Source of the DNA: Dethiosulfovibrio russensis
Lineage (GTDB): Bacteria; Synergistota; Synergistia; Synergistales; Dethiosulfovibrionaceae
Direction: 5' to 3'
DNA: 64,000 bases
NCBI RefSeq assembly: GCF_021568855.1
Contig: NZ_JAKGUG010000006.1
Location: forward strand, 62,001-126,000
In this document: piece by piece, positions 35,233-43,406 of the stretch
Numbering within the stretch: the stretch's first letter is position 1
How the letters are laid out: each line of letters begins with the position of its first letter
Translations under genes and position numbers: made by a program
The notes under the pieces: generated by a model
Databases searched by the model: none
Told to the model about the DNA's origin: nothing
Seen by the model: the letters and a program-made list of their open reading frames with translations, nothing else

Positions 35233-35846
35233 GATCGATTTTTATCGGAGTTTCTGCGTCTTACTGCGACGACGTATATTATCACCGTTACTGAACAGAT
35301 CGATATCAATGCCAGGGAGATCTTATGCACATATTTGAGCGCTAGGTCTCCTTGGCTGCCCAGCCAGTAGCCGACCAGGGCCAGTATGACGACCCATATG
35401 CCGGCCCCTATGGCGGTGAACACGCAAAAAGGCAGAAGAGGCATCTTGGCCACCCCTGCAGGTAGGGATATGTATTGTCTGACTCCCGGGATCAGTCTGC
35501 CTATGAAGGTGCTTATGTGTCCGTGCCGATCGAAGAATTCTTCCGCTTTGTCCAGGCTCGATCGGGAGACGAGAAAGTAACGACCGTATCTCTCGAAGAA
35601 CGACCGCCCGACCGTTATGGAGAGCCAGTAGTTGAATAGGGCTCCCAGCAGGCTTCCTGCTATTCCTGCGAGTATCACCAGCGATAGATGCATCTCACCC
35701 TGATGGGCCAGGTATCCCGCCGGAGGTATGACTACCTCGCTGGGAAACGGAAAGAACGAGGACTCCAGAAACATCAGAAAAATTATTCCGGGGTATCCCA
35801 TGGATCCCACCGTCGAGACCAACCAAGTTATCATCTCGTGTAGCAT
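35229..35846 (-). CDS. DedA-family membrane protein
   Basis: This 205-residue inner-membrane protein has four to five hydrophobic stretches. DedA marks are [22 protein letters not shown] near the N-terminus, a short loop with [36 protein letters not shown] with the essential Arg, and [17 protein letters not shown]. Related proteins move polyprenyl phosphate or other lipids. The start is the ATG at 35846, nine bases after AGGAG. It converges on the DUF255 gene with a four-base overlap. Confidence 0.9.
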   Translation of the reverse strand: MLHEMITWLVSTVGSMGYPGIIFLMFLESSFFPFPSEVVIPPAGYLAHQGEMHLSLVILAGIAGSLLGALFNYWLSITVGRSFFERYGRYFLVSRSSLDKAEEFFDRHGHISTFIGRLIPGVRQYISLPAGVAKMPLLPFCVFTAIGAGIWVVILALVGYWLGSQGDLALKYVHKISLALISICSVTVIIYVVAVRRRNSDKNRS

Positions 35847-35865
35847 ATCCACTCTCTCCTCTTAA

Positions 35866-36966
35866 TTAGGATAGTCTATCGATCCTGTTTGCCACGACGA
35901 CGTCCACAAAGTCTTTCAACAAGAAGGGCGACTCCTCGAATCTCAACAGCCACCGTCCGTCGTACGATAGTTTTGCTATGCCTTCATCCATCGAGGACAG
36001 TGGGTAGAGCTGTTCGTAGATCCGTCTTCCCAGTTTTTTCGAAGATCTTATCGGTATGGTCTTGACCGATCGCCTCTGGCTGTTCAGACGGTCCTCCAAG
36101 TCCACGATCCTCCGCCTTTTCCTGACTGCCTTTGTCGTGGCTGACGATAGATTCTCGTCGGTTTCGACTACGAGCACGTAATGTCCCGGAGGCAGTTCAT
36201 CCGCCCCGGTCAGGTCGTACACGATCAGGGATGTTCCTCTGTCCTCGTTTTCGTATCTCATCTTTTCCCAGGGTATCGGGAGTTCCACCGGGCTTTCCGA
36301 TAGGGTCAGATCTGACCTCCAGGGTACGGAGAGAGCCACCACTTCGATGCGGTCTCTGGCGTGGTATATGGCGTCGGCGAATTTGGGATCGGTGTGGAAA
36401 TCGGGTAGAAACCATTCGGGTTTTCTCGACTGGACGACGAAGATCACCGCGGCGTCGTAGCCCTCGGAAGAAAGATGTTCCAGTTCCTTCACGTGTCTGA
36501 CCGCTCTCTCCGACGGCGCGTCGGGAAACATGGAGCCTCGTTTGCCGAAAAGGGTACAGGATTTTACCTCGAGAAGGGTCGGTCTTGAGTTTCCCTTGAG
36601 CAGGAAGTCGAATCTGCTTTTACCTACGGAAATCTCCCTCTTGATCGGTTTTTTTTCCCGAAAAGACGGGATCTCCCTGTTTTTCAACAGTTCTTCCACT
36701 AGGTCGTTGGCCTTATGGGTGTGCAGCAAGACCGGACCTTCGAGGGTATCCACCGCTATCGCCGTGTAGGCGGTCTTTCCGCCCCTGTTCTCGACGAGAA
36801 AAAGAGTTACCCCCGGGAAGAGAAGCTCCCACAGGCGTCCGGGATTGGGGAGGTGGCAATCGAAGATTTCGCCGTCGATGTCGCATTTAACGACGAAACG
36901 GTTGGATCGAACTATAAAGGTCCCTTTGATCTTGACTTCGTTTTTGAAGGGGTCGTATAAATTCAT
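35866..36966 (-). CDS. sfsA: SfsA-family protein with a C-terminal extension
   Basis: Residues 1-230 match SfsA: the OB-like start (GTFIVRSNRFVVKC, CHLPNPGRLWELL) and the nuclease-like DFLL...TLLEVKSCTL with GSMFPDAPSERAVRHV. SfsA proteins are normally about 230 residues. This one has about 135 more. The tail (PPGHYVLVVETDE..., then a basic RKRRR run and IPIRSSKKLGRRI) faintly recalls the DUF123 GIY-YIG-like domain, without certainty. It is cytosolic. The role of SfsA as a DNA-binding protein in sugar regulation comes from E. coli and may not apply here. Confidence 0.85.
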   Translation of the reverse strand: MNLYDPFKNEVKIKGTFIVRSNRFVVKCDIDGEIFDCHLPNPGRLWELLFPGVTLFLVENRGGKTAYTAIAVDTLEGPVLLHTHKANDLVEELLKNREIPSFREKKPIKREISVGKSRFDFLLKGNSRPTLLEVKSCTLFGKRGSMFPDAPSERAVRHVKELEHLSSEGYDAAVIFVVQSRKPEWFLPDFHTDPKFADAIYHARDRIEVVALSVPWRSDLTLSESPVELPIPWEKMRYENEDRGTSLIVYDLTGADELPPGHYVLVVETDENLSSATTKAVRKRRRIVDLEDRLNSQRRSVKTIPIRSSKKLGRRIYEQLYPLSSMDEGIAKLSYDGRWLLRFEESPFLLKDFVDVVVANRIDRLS

Positions 36967-37077
36967 GGCGAGACTATAACACGCCGTCTTCCTTTTGTCT
37001 CGTGGCGTTCGGTTCTATGGGTTTTATGGTAAACTGTAGAAAATATGAGACGACCTGTGTGAATGGGGGTAGTGACT

Positions 37078-38007
37078 ATGCGGGTTAACGAAAAGATCCT
37101 CACCGAGGTCGGAACCAACGAATGGCAGGTCGTGGTTTTTTACCTCGGCCAGCAGGCTTTTGCCATCAACGTCGACAAGACTCGGGAAATTTTAAGGTGG
37201 ACCGGTTGCCGTCCCGTTCCGGACGCCAATCCAGCGATGATAGGGATCACCACTGTCAGAGGAGAGGTCCTCCCCCTGGTGGACCTGGGCAGATATCTCA
37301 AGATCGATACGGACGTCGAACTGGAGAACAGCAAGATCATAATAGCCGAATTCAACGAGATAAAGCTCGGTTTCGTCGTCGAGGGAGTGGAACGGATATA
37401 TCGGATCAATTCCGACGAGCTGGATGCATCCCTTACCGGGACGTTTCTGGGAGAGAACTCCCTCTACGTCATAAAAAGGGACGATCGAAACATAATACTT
37501 CTCGATTACGAGAGGATAGTCCAGACGGTGAATCCCTCCTTGATGTCTCAATATCGTCTCGACGAGGTCAAGGCGGCCAAATTGACACTTGGGCTGGGGG
37601 ACCTGGACCGTTACCGTATACTTGTAGCGGAGGATTCACCCCTTATCCGCAGACAGGTCATAGACGTATTGGCAGACGGCGGGTTTCACAACGTGGAGAG
37701 CGTCGGACACGGAAAGGCGGCCTGGGATCGGATCAGCGAGGAGGATCCAGGTCACTTCGATCTGTTGATATCCGACATCGAGATGCCCAAGATGGACGGC
37801 TTCGCCCTTACTCGACTGGTAAAGCAGGACGAGGAGCGGAGGGATATGCCTGTCGTGATATTCTCGTCCATAATGGCGGACGACATAAGACGAAAGGCCG
37901 CCAGCATCGGAGCTGAGGCTCAGATAACCAAGCCGGAGATCGGCGGCCTGGTTGAAAAGGTCTGCGAACTTCTCCTGGAACGAAGTTCCGGGAAGTCTTC
38001 AGACTGA
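37078..38007 (+). CDS. cheV: CheV chemotaxis coupling protein (CheW plus receiver domain)
   Basis: This 309-residue cytosolic protein joins a CheW domain (about 12-160, GITTVRGEVLPLVDLGRYL) to a response-regulator receiver (about 178-305). The receiver has the acidic pair in VAEDSP, the phosphorylation Asp at about 233 in SDIEMPKMDG, the Ser/Thr in FSS and the Lys at about 285 in ITKPE. CheV couples receptors to CheA and helps adaptation. The start is the ATG at 37078 behind GGGGGT. No other chemotaxis gene is adjacent. It is followed by a terminator. Confidence 0.94.
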   Translation: MRVNEKILTEVGTNEWQVVVFYLGQQAFAINVDKTREILRWTGCRPVPDANPAMIGITTVRGEVLPLVDLGRYLKIDTDVELENSKIIIAEFNEIKLGFVVEGVERIYRINSDELDASLTGTFLGENSLYVIKRDDRNIILLDYERIVQTVNPSLMSQYRLDEVKAAKLTLGLGDLDRYRILVAEDSPLIRRQVIDVLADGGFHNVESVGHGKAAWDRISEEDPGHFDLLISDIEMPKMDGFALTRLVKQDEERRDMPVVIFSSIMADDIRRKAASIGAEAQITKPEIGGLVEKVCELLLERSSGKSSD

Positions 38008-38023
38008 TATCGGTCGATTTCCG

Positions 38024-38052
38024 TGGCGGTCACGTCGGTGGCCGCCATTTTT
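38024..38052 (+). terminator. Terminator after cheV
   Basis: A 10 bp stem (TGGCGGTCAC with GTGGCCGCCA, one wobble) with loop GTCG is followed by five T. Confidence 0.9.
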
Positions 38053-38088
38053 GAATAGGACGAACTTCACAGAGGGGAGGGGACTAGG

Positions 38089-38769
38089 ATGAATCGCCTA
38101 CCTTATTGGGAAAACGACCTCGACTTCGAGGTGTCAGACCTGTTCCCCTACGATATGGATTGGCGTCCGGTCTCGGTGAACAGTTTTTACGGGGATAAAA
38201 TGGTGGGGCTGGCTCAGGGTGCCCTGGCCTTGGGGAGCGAGTTCCTCTACGTCAGTGGTCTGGGTTCCGGGATAGCCGGTACCATGACCTGGGACGGAGA
38301 TCCTGAGGGGATGGCCGGATTTTCCCTGGGTTTTACCTTGATGTTCGGATATTCTCCGGCGATGGAGGATGTAGTCTACGGTGTATTGGAGGAGGGGGAG
38401 GAAAGCGGCGACAGTGCCCTTATAGCCGGTGTGACAGAGTGTGTTTTCAGGAGCTCCTCCATGCCTAGAGGGACCAGAAAGATAATAATGATGGCCACTC
38501 CTCTGCCCCTGAAAGATGAAGCCGGTTTTATCGATGATCTGTTGTTTGCTATGGGGCGTCACTGCTCCGTCGATCATTTAATTCCCTACTATGCGGAGAA
38601 ATTCGGATTCAGACGCTCCTCGGTGCCCTACGAAACCGACGATGTGATGGACCTCCGAATCGCTACGGTACTGCATTCCTTCGAGATGAGCGAGACGAGA
38701 AACGTCGTAGGCCCCCCTCCGGATGTATCCATGCCTCCTATATTCGATTTTCGTCTGGCTTTAGGATGA
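38089..38769 (+). CDS. Protein of unknown function between cheV and rpoD
   Basis: This 226-residue acidic protein has no signal peptide or clear membrane helix and no motif I know. A glycine-rich centre (LYVSGLGSGIAGTMTWDG) is followed by an alpha/beta part and a proline-rich tail (GPPPDVSMPPIFDF). GGAGGGG lies six bases before the ATG. It is separated from cheV by a terminator and from rpoD by the rpoD promoter, so it is probably its own unit. Confidence 0.6.
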   Translation: MNRLPYWENDLDFEVSDLFPYDMDWRPVSVNSFYGDKMVGLAQGALALGSEFLYVSGLGSGIAGTMTWDGDPEGMAGFSLGFTLMFGYSPAMEDVVYGVLEEGEESGDSALIAGVTECVFRSSSMPRGTRKIIMMATPLPLKDEAGFIDDLLFAMGRHCSVDHLIPYYAEKFGFRRSSVPYETDDVMDLRIATVLHSFEMSETRNVVGPPPDVSMPPIFDFRLALG

Positions 38770-38774
38770 TCTCT

Positions 38775-38803
38775 TTGGATAATTTACGTAGTCGTGTTAC
38801 AAT
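38775..38803 (+). promoter_or_regulatory. Promoter upstream of rpoD
   Basis: TTGGAT (38775-38780), 17 bases, TACAAT (38798-38803), starting just after the unknown gene. The leader to the rpoD ATG would be about 180 bases and contains the hairpin at 38831-38861. Confidence 0.6.
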
Positions 38804-38830
38804 ATGAGTTCCTGTAGGTGTTAGGTATCG

Positions 38831-38861
38831 GAGAGAGGGGATGTTATGCGTCCCCTCTCTC
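38831..38861 (+). terminator. Leader hairpin before rpoD
   Basis: An 11 bp perfect stem (GAGAGAGGGGA/TCCCCTCTCTC) with a 9-base loop is followed by TTGTCG, so it is a weak terminator or attenuator inside the leader. The 130 bases after it hold T-rich sequence and the rpoD ribosome site. Confidence 0.55.
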
Positions 38862-38989
38862 TTGTCGTGGTGCTTTTCGTTTTGTCTCAAAAAGTCTATG
38901 AGCCATTGAGATCGGACTTTTTTGATGTAAGATGATACTAGACGTCAGGCTCTCGAGGTTTGATAAAAAGCAGGGGGAGTAGTGGATAT

Positions 38990-40135
38990 ATGGCTGGGTC
39001 AAAGAGTAAATCGCCTAAAAAGATGAAAATTTCCCGTGACGACCTTAAGATGTACATGGAGCGTATCCGACAGCTCATAATGCAGGGTCGTAAGAACGGT
39101 TATGTCACTCAGAAGGATATCGAGAAGTTCATACCGATAGAGTTCTGGAGTACAGAGGTGCTGGAGAACGTCTTCGATAACCTTATGGAGTTAGGGATAG
39201 AGGTTATAGAGGACGGAGATCCCAGGCTGAAGTCCGATAAATCGGCGGCTGCCTCCTCCGACGAGGAGCACGTCTATGTCGACGAACTGGGCAAACTTGA
39301 CGATATCCCTCTGACCGATCCCGTGAGAATGTATCTCCGGGAGATCGGTAAGGTAGACCTTCTTGATGCCTCCGAAGAGGTGGAGCTCGCCAAGAGGGTG
39401 GAGGATGGAGATCAGGTAGCCAAACAGAAGATAATAGACGCCAACCTACGTCTGGTGGTCAGCATAGCTAAAAAATACATAGGCCGAGGGATGTTGTTTT
39501 TGGATTTGATCCAGGAGGGAAACCTAGGGCTTATAAGGGCGGTAGAGAAGTTCGACTACCGTAAGGGCTTTAAGTTCAGCACATACGCTACATGGTGGAT
39601 ACGTCAGGCTATCACCAGGGCCATAGCGGACCAGGCCAGGACCATCAGGATACCGGTCCACATGGTTGAGACGATAAACAAGATGGTTAGGGTCTCCCGG
39701 CAGTTAGTCCAGAGGATGGGGAGAGAGCCTACCGACGAGGAAATATCCGAGGCCATGGAGATAGAGTCCACCAAGGTCGAGGAAATCCGTAGAATCGCCC
39801 AGTTGCCCGTCTCTTTGGAGACCCCGATCGGCGAGGAAGAGGACAGCCAGTTAGGCGATTTCATAGAGGATCGAGATATGCCGAGCCCGGAAGACGCCGC
39901 GTCCTGCAATCTTCTCCACGAGCAGATCGAGGATATGCTGGATGCCCTCTCCGACAGGGAGAGGGAAGTTCTGCGATATCGTTTCGGTCTGGAGGACGGC
40001 AGATCCTACACCTTGGAAGAGGTCGGGCGTCGTTTCGGCGTCACTCGAGAGCGTATTCGTCAGATAGAGGCCAAGGCTCTCAGAAAGCTTCGTCATCCCA
40101 GCAGGAGCAAGAAGCTCAGGGATTTTCTCGAATGA
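38990..40135 (+). CDS. rpoD: Primary RNA polymerase sigma factor (sigma-70)
   Basis: This 381-residue protein directs RNA polymerase to housekeeping promoters. In order: sigma 1.1-like region (about 10-85), region 1.2 ([16 protein letters not shown]), region 2 with the core-binding and -10 contacts ([19 protein letters not shown] and [13 protein letters not shown]), region 3, and region 4 ([11 protein letters not shown], then [20 protein letters not shown]). Length is typical of RpoD/SigA outside the proteobacteria. The start is the ATG at 38990 behind GGGGAG. The usual dnaG neighbour is absent. The promoters listed here fit this factor. Confidence 0.96.
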   Translation: MAGSKSKSPKKMKISRDDLKMYMERIRQLIMQGRKNGYVTQKDIEKFIPIEFWSTEVLENVFDNLMELGIEVIEDGDPRLKSDKSAAASSDEEHVYVDELGKLDDIPLTDPVRMYLREIGKVDLLDASEEVELAKRVEDGDQVAKQKIIDANLRLVVSIAKKYIGRGMLFLDLIQEGNLGLIRAVEKFDYRKGFKFSTYATWWIRQAITRAIADQARTIRIPVHMVETINKMVRVSRQLVQRMGREPTDEEISEAMEIESTKVEEIRRIAQLPVSLETPIGEEEDSQLGDFIEDRDMPSPEDAASCNLLHEQIEDMLDALSDREREVLRYRFGLEDGRSYTLEEVGRRFGVTRERIRQIEAKALRKLRHPSRSKKLRDFLE

Positions 40136-40136
40136 T

Positions 40137-40182
40137 AAAAAGGTCGGAGGCTCGTCTATTTAGACGGTTCTCCGACCTTTTT
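40137..40182 (+). terminator. Terminator after rpoD
   Basis: A 13 bp stem with A5 and T5 ends (AAAAAGGTCGGAG/CTCCGACCTTTTT) and an inner CGTCT/AGACG stem starts at the rpoD stop. It also serves the convergent minus-strand gene. Confidence 0.9.
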
Positions 40183-40203
40183 AATTTATAGGGATATTCC
40201 GGT

Positions 40204-40488
40204 CTAGGCGGGGAGGGCTCCTTCCTCCAGCCTTTTGTTTCTGAAGTACAGTGCTGTGTCGGCCGTTACCATGGCAGTGTTGAGCAAATAGAGAGACAGA
40301 ACCGGCCACGATATCTCAGGTTCGATGAGACTTTTAACTATCCCAGCGGCGTATCCCACCAATATTATCAGCATGAAGGACAGGCTTTTTCCCTTGGTGC
40401 TTTTGGACGTCACGCTTTTCCATATAGAGGCGGGCCAGGCCATGCCGAAACATATCAACATTATTCCCTCGCATATCTTTATCCACAT
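40204..40488 (-). CDS. Small membrane protein, PQ-loop/SemiSWEET-like
   Basis: This 94-residue protein has three predicted helices. The segment GMAWPASIWKSVTSKSTKGKS followed by a helix resembles a PQ-loop repeat (Pro then a polar SxxGKS turn), as in SemiSWEET sugar carriers. Similar short proteins occur in many anaerobes by my recollection. The start is the ATG at 40488, nine bases after GGAGG. It lies behind the ferredoxin gene with a hairpin between them. Confidence 0.68.
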   Translation of the reverse strand: MWIKICEGIMLICFGMAWPASIWKSVTSKSTKGKSLSFMLIILVGYAAGIVKSLIEPEISWPVLSLYLLNTAMVTADTALYFRNKRLEEGALPA

Positions 40489-40525
40489 AAACGGCATCCT
40501 CCTCCTGGACCTACACACAGAGAGA

Positions 40526-40544
40526 CCACCTCTAAAAGAGGTGG
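40526..40544 (-). terminator. Hairpin between ferredoxin and the PQ-loop gene
   Basis: An 8 bp stem (CCACCTCT/AGAGGTGG) with a three-base loop. On the minus strand no long T-run follows, so termination may be partial. Confidence 0.5.
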
Positions 40545-40568
40545 CCTCCCGTAAAAGCAGTCTCTATC

Positions 40569-40739
40569 TTAGAGGCTGATTGCATCCACCGGGCAGGCGG
40601 ATACGCAGGCTCCGCACTCGACGCACTTGCCTTCTTCGACGACGGCCTTGCCGTCGTTCATCTCGATAGCCTCTACGGGGCAGGTGCCCACACAGCTCTC
40701 ACAACCTACGCAGGTTTCTTTATCTACTTTCGCTGCCAT
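40569..40739 (-). CDS. Ferredoxin with two [4Fe-4S] clusters
   Basis: This 56-residue clostridial-type ferredoxin has two CxxCxxCxxxCP motifs (CVGCESCVGTCP and CVECGACVSACP), binding two cubane clusters. It carries low-potential electrons for anaerobic oxidoreductases. The start is the ATG at 40739 with GGAGGAGGG seven bases upstream. The earlier ATG is within that site. Confidence 0.95.
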   Translation of the reverse strand: MAAKVDKETCVGCESCVGTCPVEAIEMNDGKAVVEEGKCVECGACVSACPVDAISL

Positions 40740-40777
40740 GAAAATTCCCTCCTCCATGTTTATTGAACTCCCACCAA

Positions 40778-40807
40778 ACTATACAATACATGGAGGGGTT
40801 ATAGCAA
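40778..40807 (-). promoter_or_regulatory. Promoter of the ferredoxin gene
   Basis: On the minus strand TTGCTA (40802-40807), 18 bases, TATAGT (40778-40783). Confidence 0.65.
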
Positions 40808-40836
40808 CCCCCCCCTTTTGATATTCTCTTTCAATA

Positions 40837-41883
40837 CTATTCTTGAAATATGTGTGGAGGGTATTCTGGCTTGGGATCTCGGGATATCAGCTCTCGAATG
40901 GCTTCTTTAGGGGATAGCCCCTCGTAAAGAACCTGGTATACCGATTCTGATATTGGAAGCTCTACCTTGAGCTTCTTGCCTAGCTCTACTGCAGCCTTGA
41001 CCGTGTATGCCCCTTCCGCCACCTGTCCTAGAGTTTCGATGGCCTCTTCCAGGGATAACCCTTCTCCCAAGGCCATACCGAGACGGAAGTTTCTCGAATG
41101 TCGACTGTATGCCGTCACCATGAGGTCTCCTATTCCCGCCAGACCAGCCAAGGTTATCGGGTGAGATCCCATGGCAACGGCCAATCTCATTATCTCGGCC
41201 AAGCCCCTACTGACCAGGGCCGCCGTGGCGTTGTCTCCCATCTCCATTCTATGGGCTAGCCCGGAAGCTATGGCTATGACGTTTTTAAGCGCTCCTCCGG
41301 TCTCGACGCCGCATACGTCCTCGCTGGAGTATATCCGGAAAGTTTCTCCGGTCAGGATGTCCTGCCATAAAGAGGTCTCTTCCTGATGGTCGGAGGCCAC
41401 GACGACCGCGGTAGGCAGCCCCTTTACCACCTCTTCCGCGTGGCTAGGGCCGGACAATACGGTGTATTTACACTTAGGCGTCAGTTCCTGGACGATCTGG
41501 CTGACCCTTTTTAGTGTATTTATCTCTATTCCCTTGGCTACGTTACAGATGGATATCTCGTCCATATCGTTCTCGATAGATCTTAGTTTCGAGAGCAACG
41601 ATCTGGATGCCTGGGTCGGAACCGCCATTATCCACATATTGGAGTGTTTCATTGCCGACACGAGATCGCTTGTAGGTGTTATATTTGGTGGTAGATCTAC
41701 GTCTGGAAGATACCGATCGTTTTTGCCGGATTTCGATATGAGTTCGGCCTGTTTTTCGTCTCTACACCATAGAACGACCGAATGTCCTTTGTTTGCAGCC
41801 ACCTTCGCTAGAGCGGTTCCCCAGCTTCCGGATCCCATGACGGTTATATTCACTGGTTTCGGGCGTCGGCTTTCATCTCTCAT
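40837..41883 (-). CDS. gpsA: NAD(P)-dependent glycerol-3-phosphate dehydrogenase
   Basis: This 348-residue cytosolic enzyme reduces dihydroxyacetone phosphate to sn-glycerol 3-phosphate for phospholipid synthesis. It shows the Rossmann motif VMGSGSWGTALA, SGPSHAEEV, the catalytic Lys region GGALKNVIAIASGL, and GLAGIGDLMVTAYS with NFRLG. GGAGGG is six bases before the ATG. It is divergent from the histidine kinase gene. Confidence 0.95.
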   Translation of the reverse strand: MRDESRRPKPVNITVMGSGSWGTALAKVAANKGHSVVLWCRDEKQAELISKSGKNDRYLPDVDLPPNITPTSDLVSAMKHSNMWIMAVPTQASRSLLSKLRSIENDMDEISICNVAKGIEINTLKRVSQIVQELTPKCKYTVLSGPSHAEEVVKGLPTAVVVASDHQEETSLWQDILTGETFRIYSSEDVCGVETGGALKNVIAIASGLAHRMEMGDNATAALVSRGLAEIMRLAVAMGSHPITLAGLAGIGDLMVTAYSRHSRNFRLGMALGEGLSLEEAIETLGQVAEGAYTVKAAVELGKKLKVELPISESVYQVLYEGLSPKEAIRELISRDPKPEYPPHIFQE

Positions 41884-41919
41884 AAGTCGCCCTCCTTTCG
41901 TCGAACATCCTCATGCTAC

Positions 41920-41947
41920 TTGACTGAATGCTGGTCGATACTAATAT
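41920..41947 (+). promoter_or_regulatory. Promoter of the DegS-like kinase gene
   Basis: TTGACT (41920-41925), 16 bases, TAATAT (41942-41947), with about 35 bases to the ATG. Confidence 0.65.
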
Positions 41948-41989
41948 ACTACAAGGACGTGGATTGCACATTTTTGGAGGCTAGAGAAC

Positions 41990-43120
41990 ATGGATCAGAA
42001 CTCGATCAATCGAATCGACCGTATCTTTACCGACGTGACCGATATTCTCTCGGAAGGTATGGACGAGTTGACCCAGATTCGAATGGAGGAGTACGAGGCC
42101 TATTTGGCCTTCCGTAAGGAATTCGGATCGGTTCAAAAGCAGGTGGAGGAAGTGGTCGAGGCCTGTGAAAACTGTGGCCAAGAGTGCAGAAAAGCTCGAA
42201 AAGAGCTTGTGGTAGCTGCTAAGGGGAACCTGGAGAAAGACGAGAAAGAGGTCTATTTTCGGGTTGAGCACTTGATGAAGCTTCACGGTAGTCTGGAGGA
42301 GAGGGAGAGAAATCTCCGCGCTATGAGAGACCACCTGGCCAGGGAGATACGACACAAGGAAGCCATGCTGAAGAGGACGGAGGAACTGGGATCCCGTTTT
42401 CGAATGGCAATGGAGATCATCGATAGCGGTAAGAAGGTCGAGACCCCGGAACAGCACGGAGTCCTGGCTGCGGCTATCGCCATGGCGGAGAGGGAGAGCG
42501 CCCATATGGCCAGGGACCTCCACGACGGGCCGGCTCAAAAGTTTGCCGATGCTGTAATGATCAGCGAGCTGGTGGAACGTTATATATCCGAGGGGGCCTA
42601 CGACGATGCCATTAAGGAAATCTCCAGCCTAAAGGACGCTATCTTCGAGTCGGATAGAGACGTTAGGGCCGTTTTGCATCAGCTGACCCCTCCTGGACTC
42701 GATCAGGGCTTGGATGTAGCCATAGGAGGATTGACAGAGAGGCTTTCGGATAGGCATGGAGTCGAGATAGATGTCTCGGTGGAGGGTATGGGGTGGAAGA
42801 TCCCCCTTTACATGAGGGCCAACATATTCAAGATACTCTACCAGGGGATGATAAACGCCATCAGAAACGGCAAGGCGTCTAGTATATCACTTCGAATTTC
42901 GGTGGGAGAAGAGTGCTTAAGGGCGCAGCTTTCCGACGACGGAATAGGGTTCGACGTTGAGAAGGCTAGGCTGGAGGCGGATAGGAGGGGGTCCTACGGT
43001 TTGAGGAGCATGAACGAAAGGGCAGAGTTGGCAGGAGGATCTTTGTCTATAGAGAGCTCTCCCGGACGTGGAACCGTCGTAAGGTTGACGATTCCTCTCA
43101 AAGGAGGTGAAGATCTGTGA
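41990..43120 (+). CDS. Cytosolic DegS/NarL-type sensor histidine kinase with a Cys cluster
   Basis: This 376-residue protein lacks membrane segments. Residues 1-170 form a long coiled coil with CENCGQEC at 59-66. The dimerisation/phosphoacceptor helix has ESAHMARDLHDGPAQ with the likely phospho-His at 178, as in DegS. The ATP-binding domain follows (NAIRNGKAS, SDDGIGFD, GSYGLRSMNERAELAGG, PGRGTVVRLTIP). The three cysteines could sense redox state or bind a metal or Fe-S cluster. No response regulator is adjacent, so the partner is unknown. GGAGG is nine bases before the ATG. Confidence 0.88.
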   Translation: MDQNSINRIDRIFTDVTDILSEGMDELTQIRMEEYEAYLAFRKEFGSVQKQVEEVVEACENCGQECRKARKELVVAAKGNLEKDEKEVYFRVEHLMKLHGSLEERERNLRAMRDHLAREIRHKEAMLKRTEELGSRFRMAMEIIDSGKKVETPEQHGVLAAAIAMAERESAHMARDLHDGPAQKFADAVMISELVERYISEGAYDDAIKEISSLKDAIFESDRDVRAVLHQLTPPGLDQGLDVAIGGLTERLSDRHGVEIDVSVEGMGWKIPLYMRANIFKILYQGMINAIRNGKASSISLRISVGEECLRAQLSDDGIGFDVEKARLEADRRGSYGLRSMNERAELAGGSLSIESSPGRGTVVRLTIPLKGGEDL

Positions 43121-43374
43121 CGTCGATGACTCATAAGGCGTCGGCTTTGGATTTCTTAGCTCGTTCCACCGTCAACGTGGACGACGGAGCCTGCCATCCC
43201 GTCGCCCCCGACGCGTCTTTTACCGTGGACGTAAGGCATCAGGAGGACGGAACTAGGCAATTTGTTTTGTTCGTGTTGGACGACCTGGGAAGGATGCAGC
43301 ATAGGTTAAGGTTAAATGAGGGGTCCGTTGGGGAGCTTATAAAATTGCTTGATGAGACCTTGAGGGATAAATGA
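43117..43374 (+). CDS. Small protein of unknown function coupled to the histidine kinase
   Basis: This 85-residue soluble protein starts at a GTG overlapping the kinase stop (GTGA) with GGAGGTG seven bases upstream, so translation is coupled. It has a beta-rich middle (FTVDVRHQEDGTRQFVLFVLDD) and a C-terminal helix. I recognise no family. Its coupling suggests an accessory to the kinase. Confidence 0.65.
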   Translation: MTSMTHKASALDFLARSTVNVDDGACHPVAPDASFTVDVRHQEDGTRQFVLFVLDDLGRMQHRLRLNEGSVGELIKLLDETLRDK

Positions 43375-43375
43375 A

Positions 43376-43403
43376 GAAGGGGAGGGCATATGCCCTCCCC
43401 TTC
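43376..43403. terminator. Bidirectional hairpin between convergent genes
   Basis: A 14 bp perfect palindrome (GAAGGGGAGGGCAT and complement) separates the kinase unit from typA. T-runs are short on both strands. Confidence 0.7.
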
Positions 43404-43406
43404 AGT

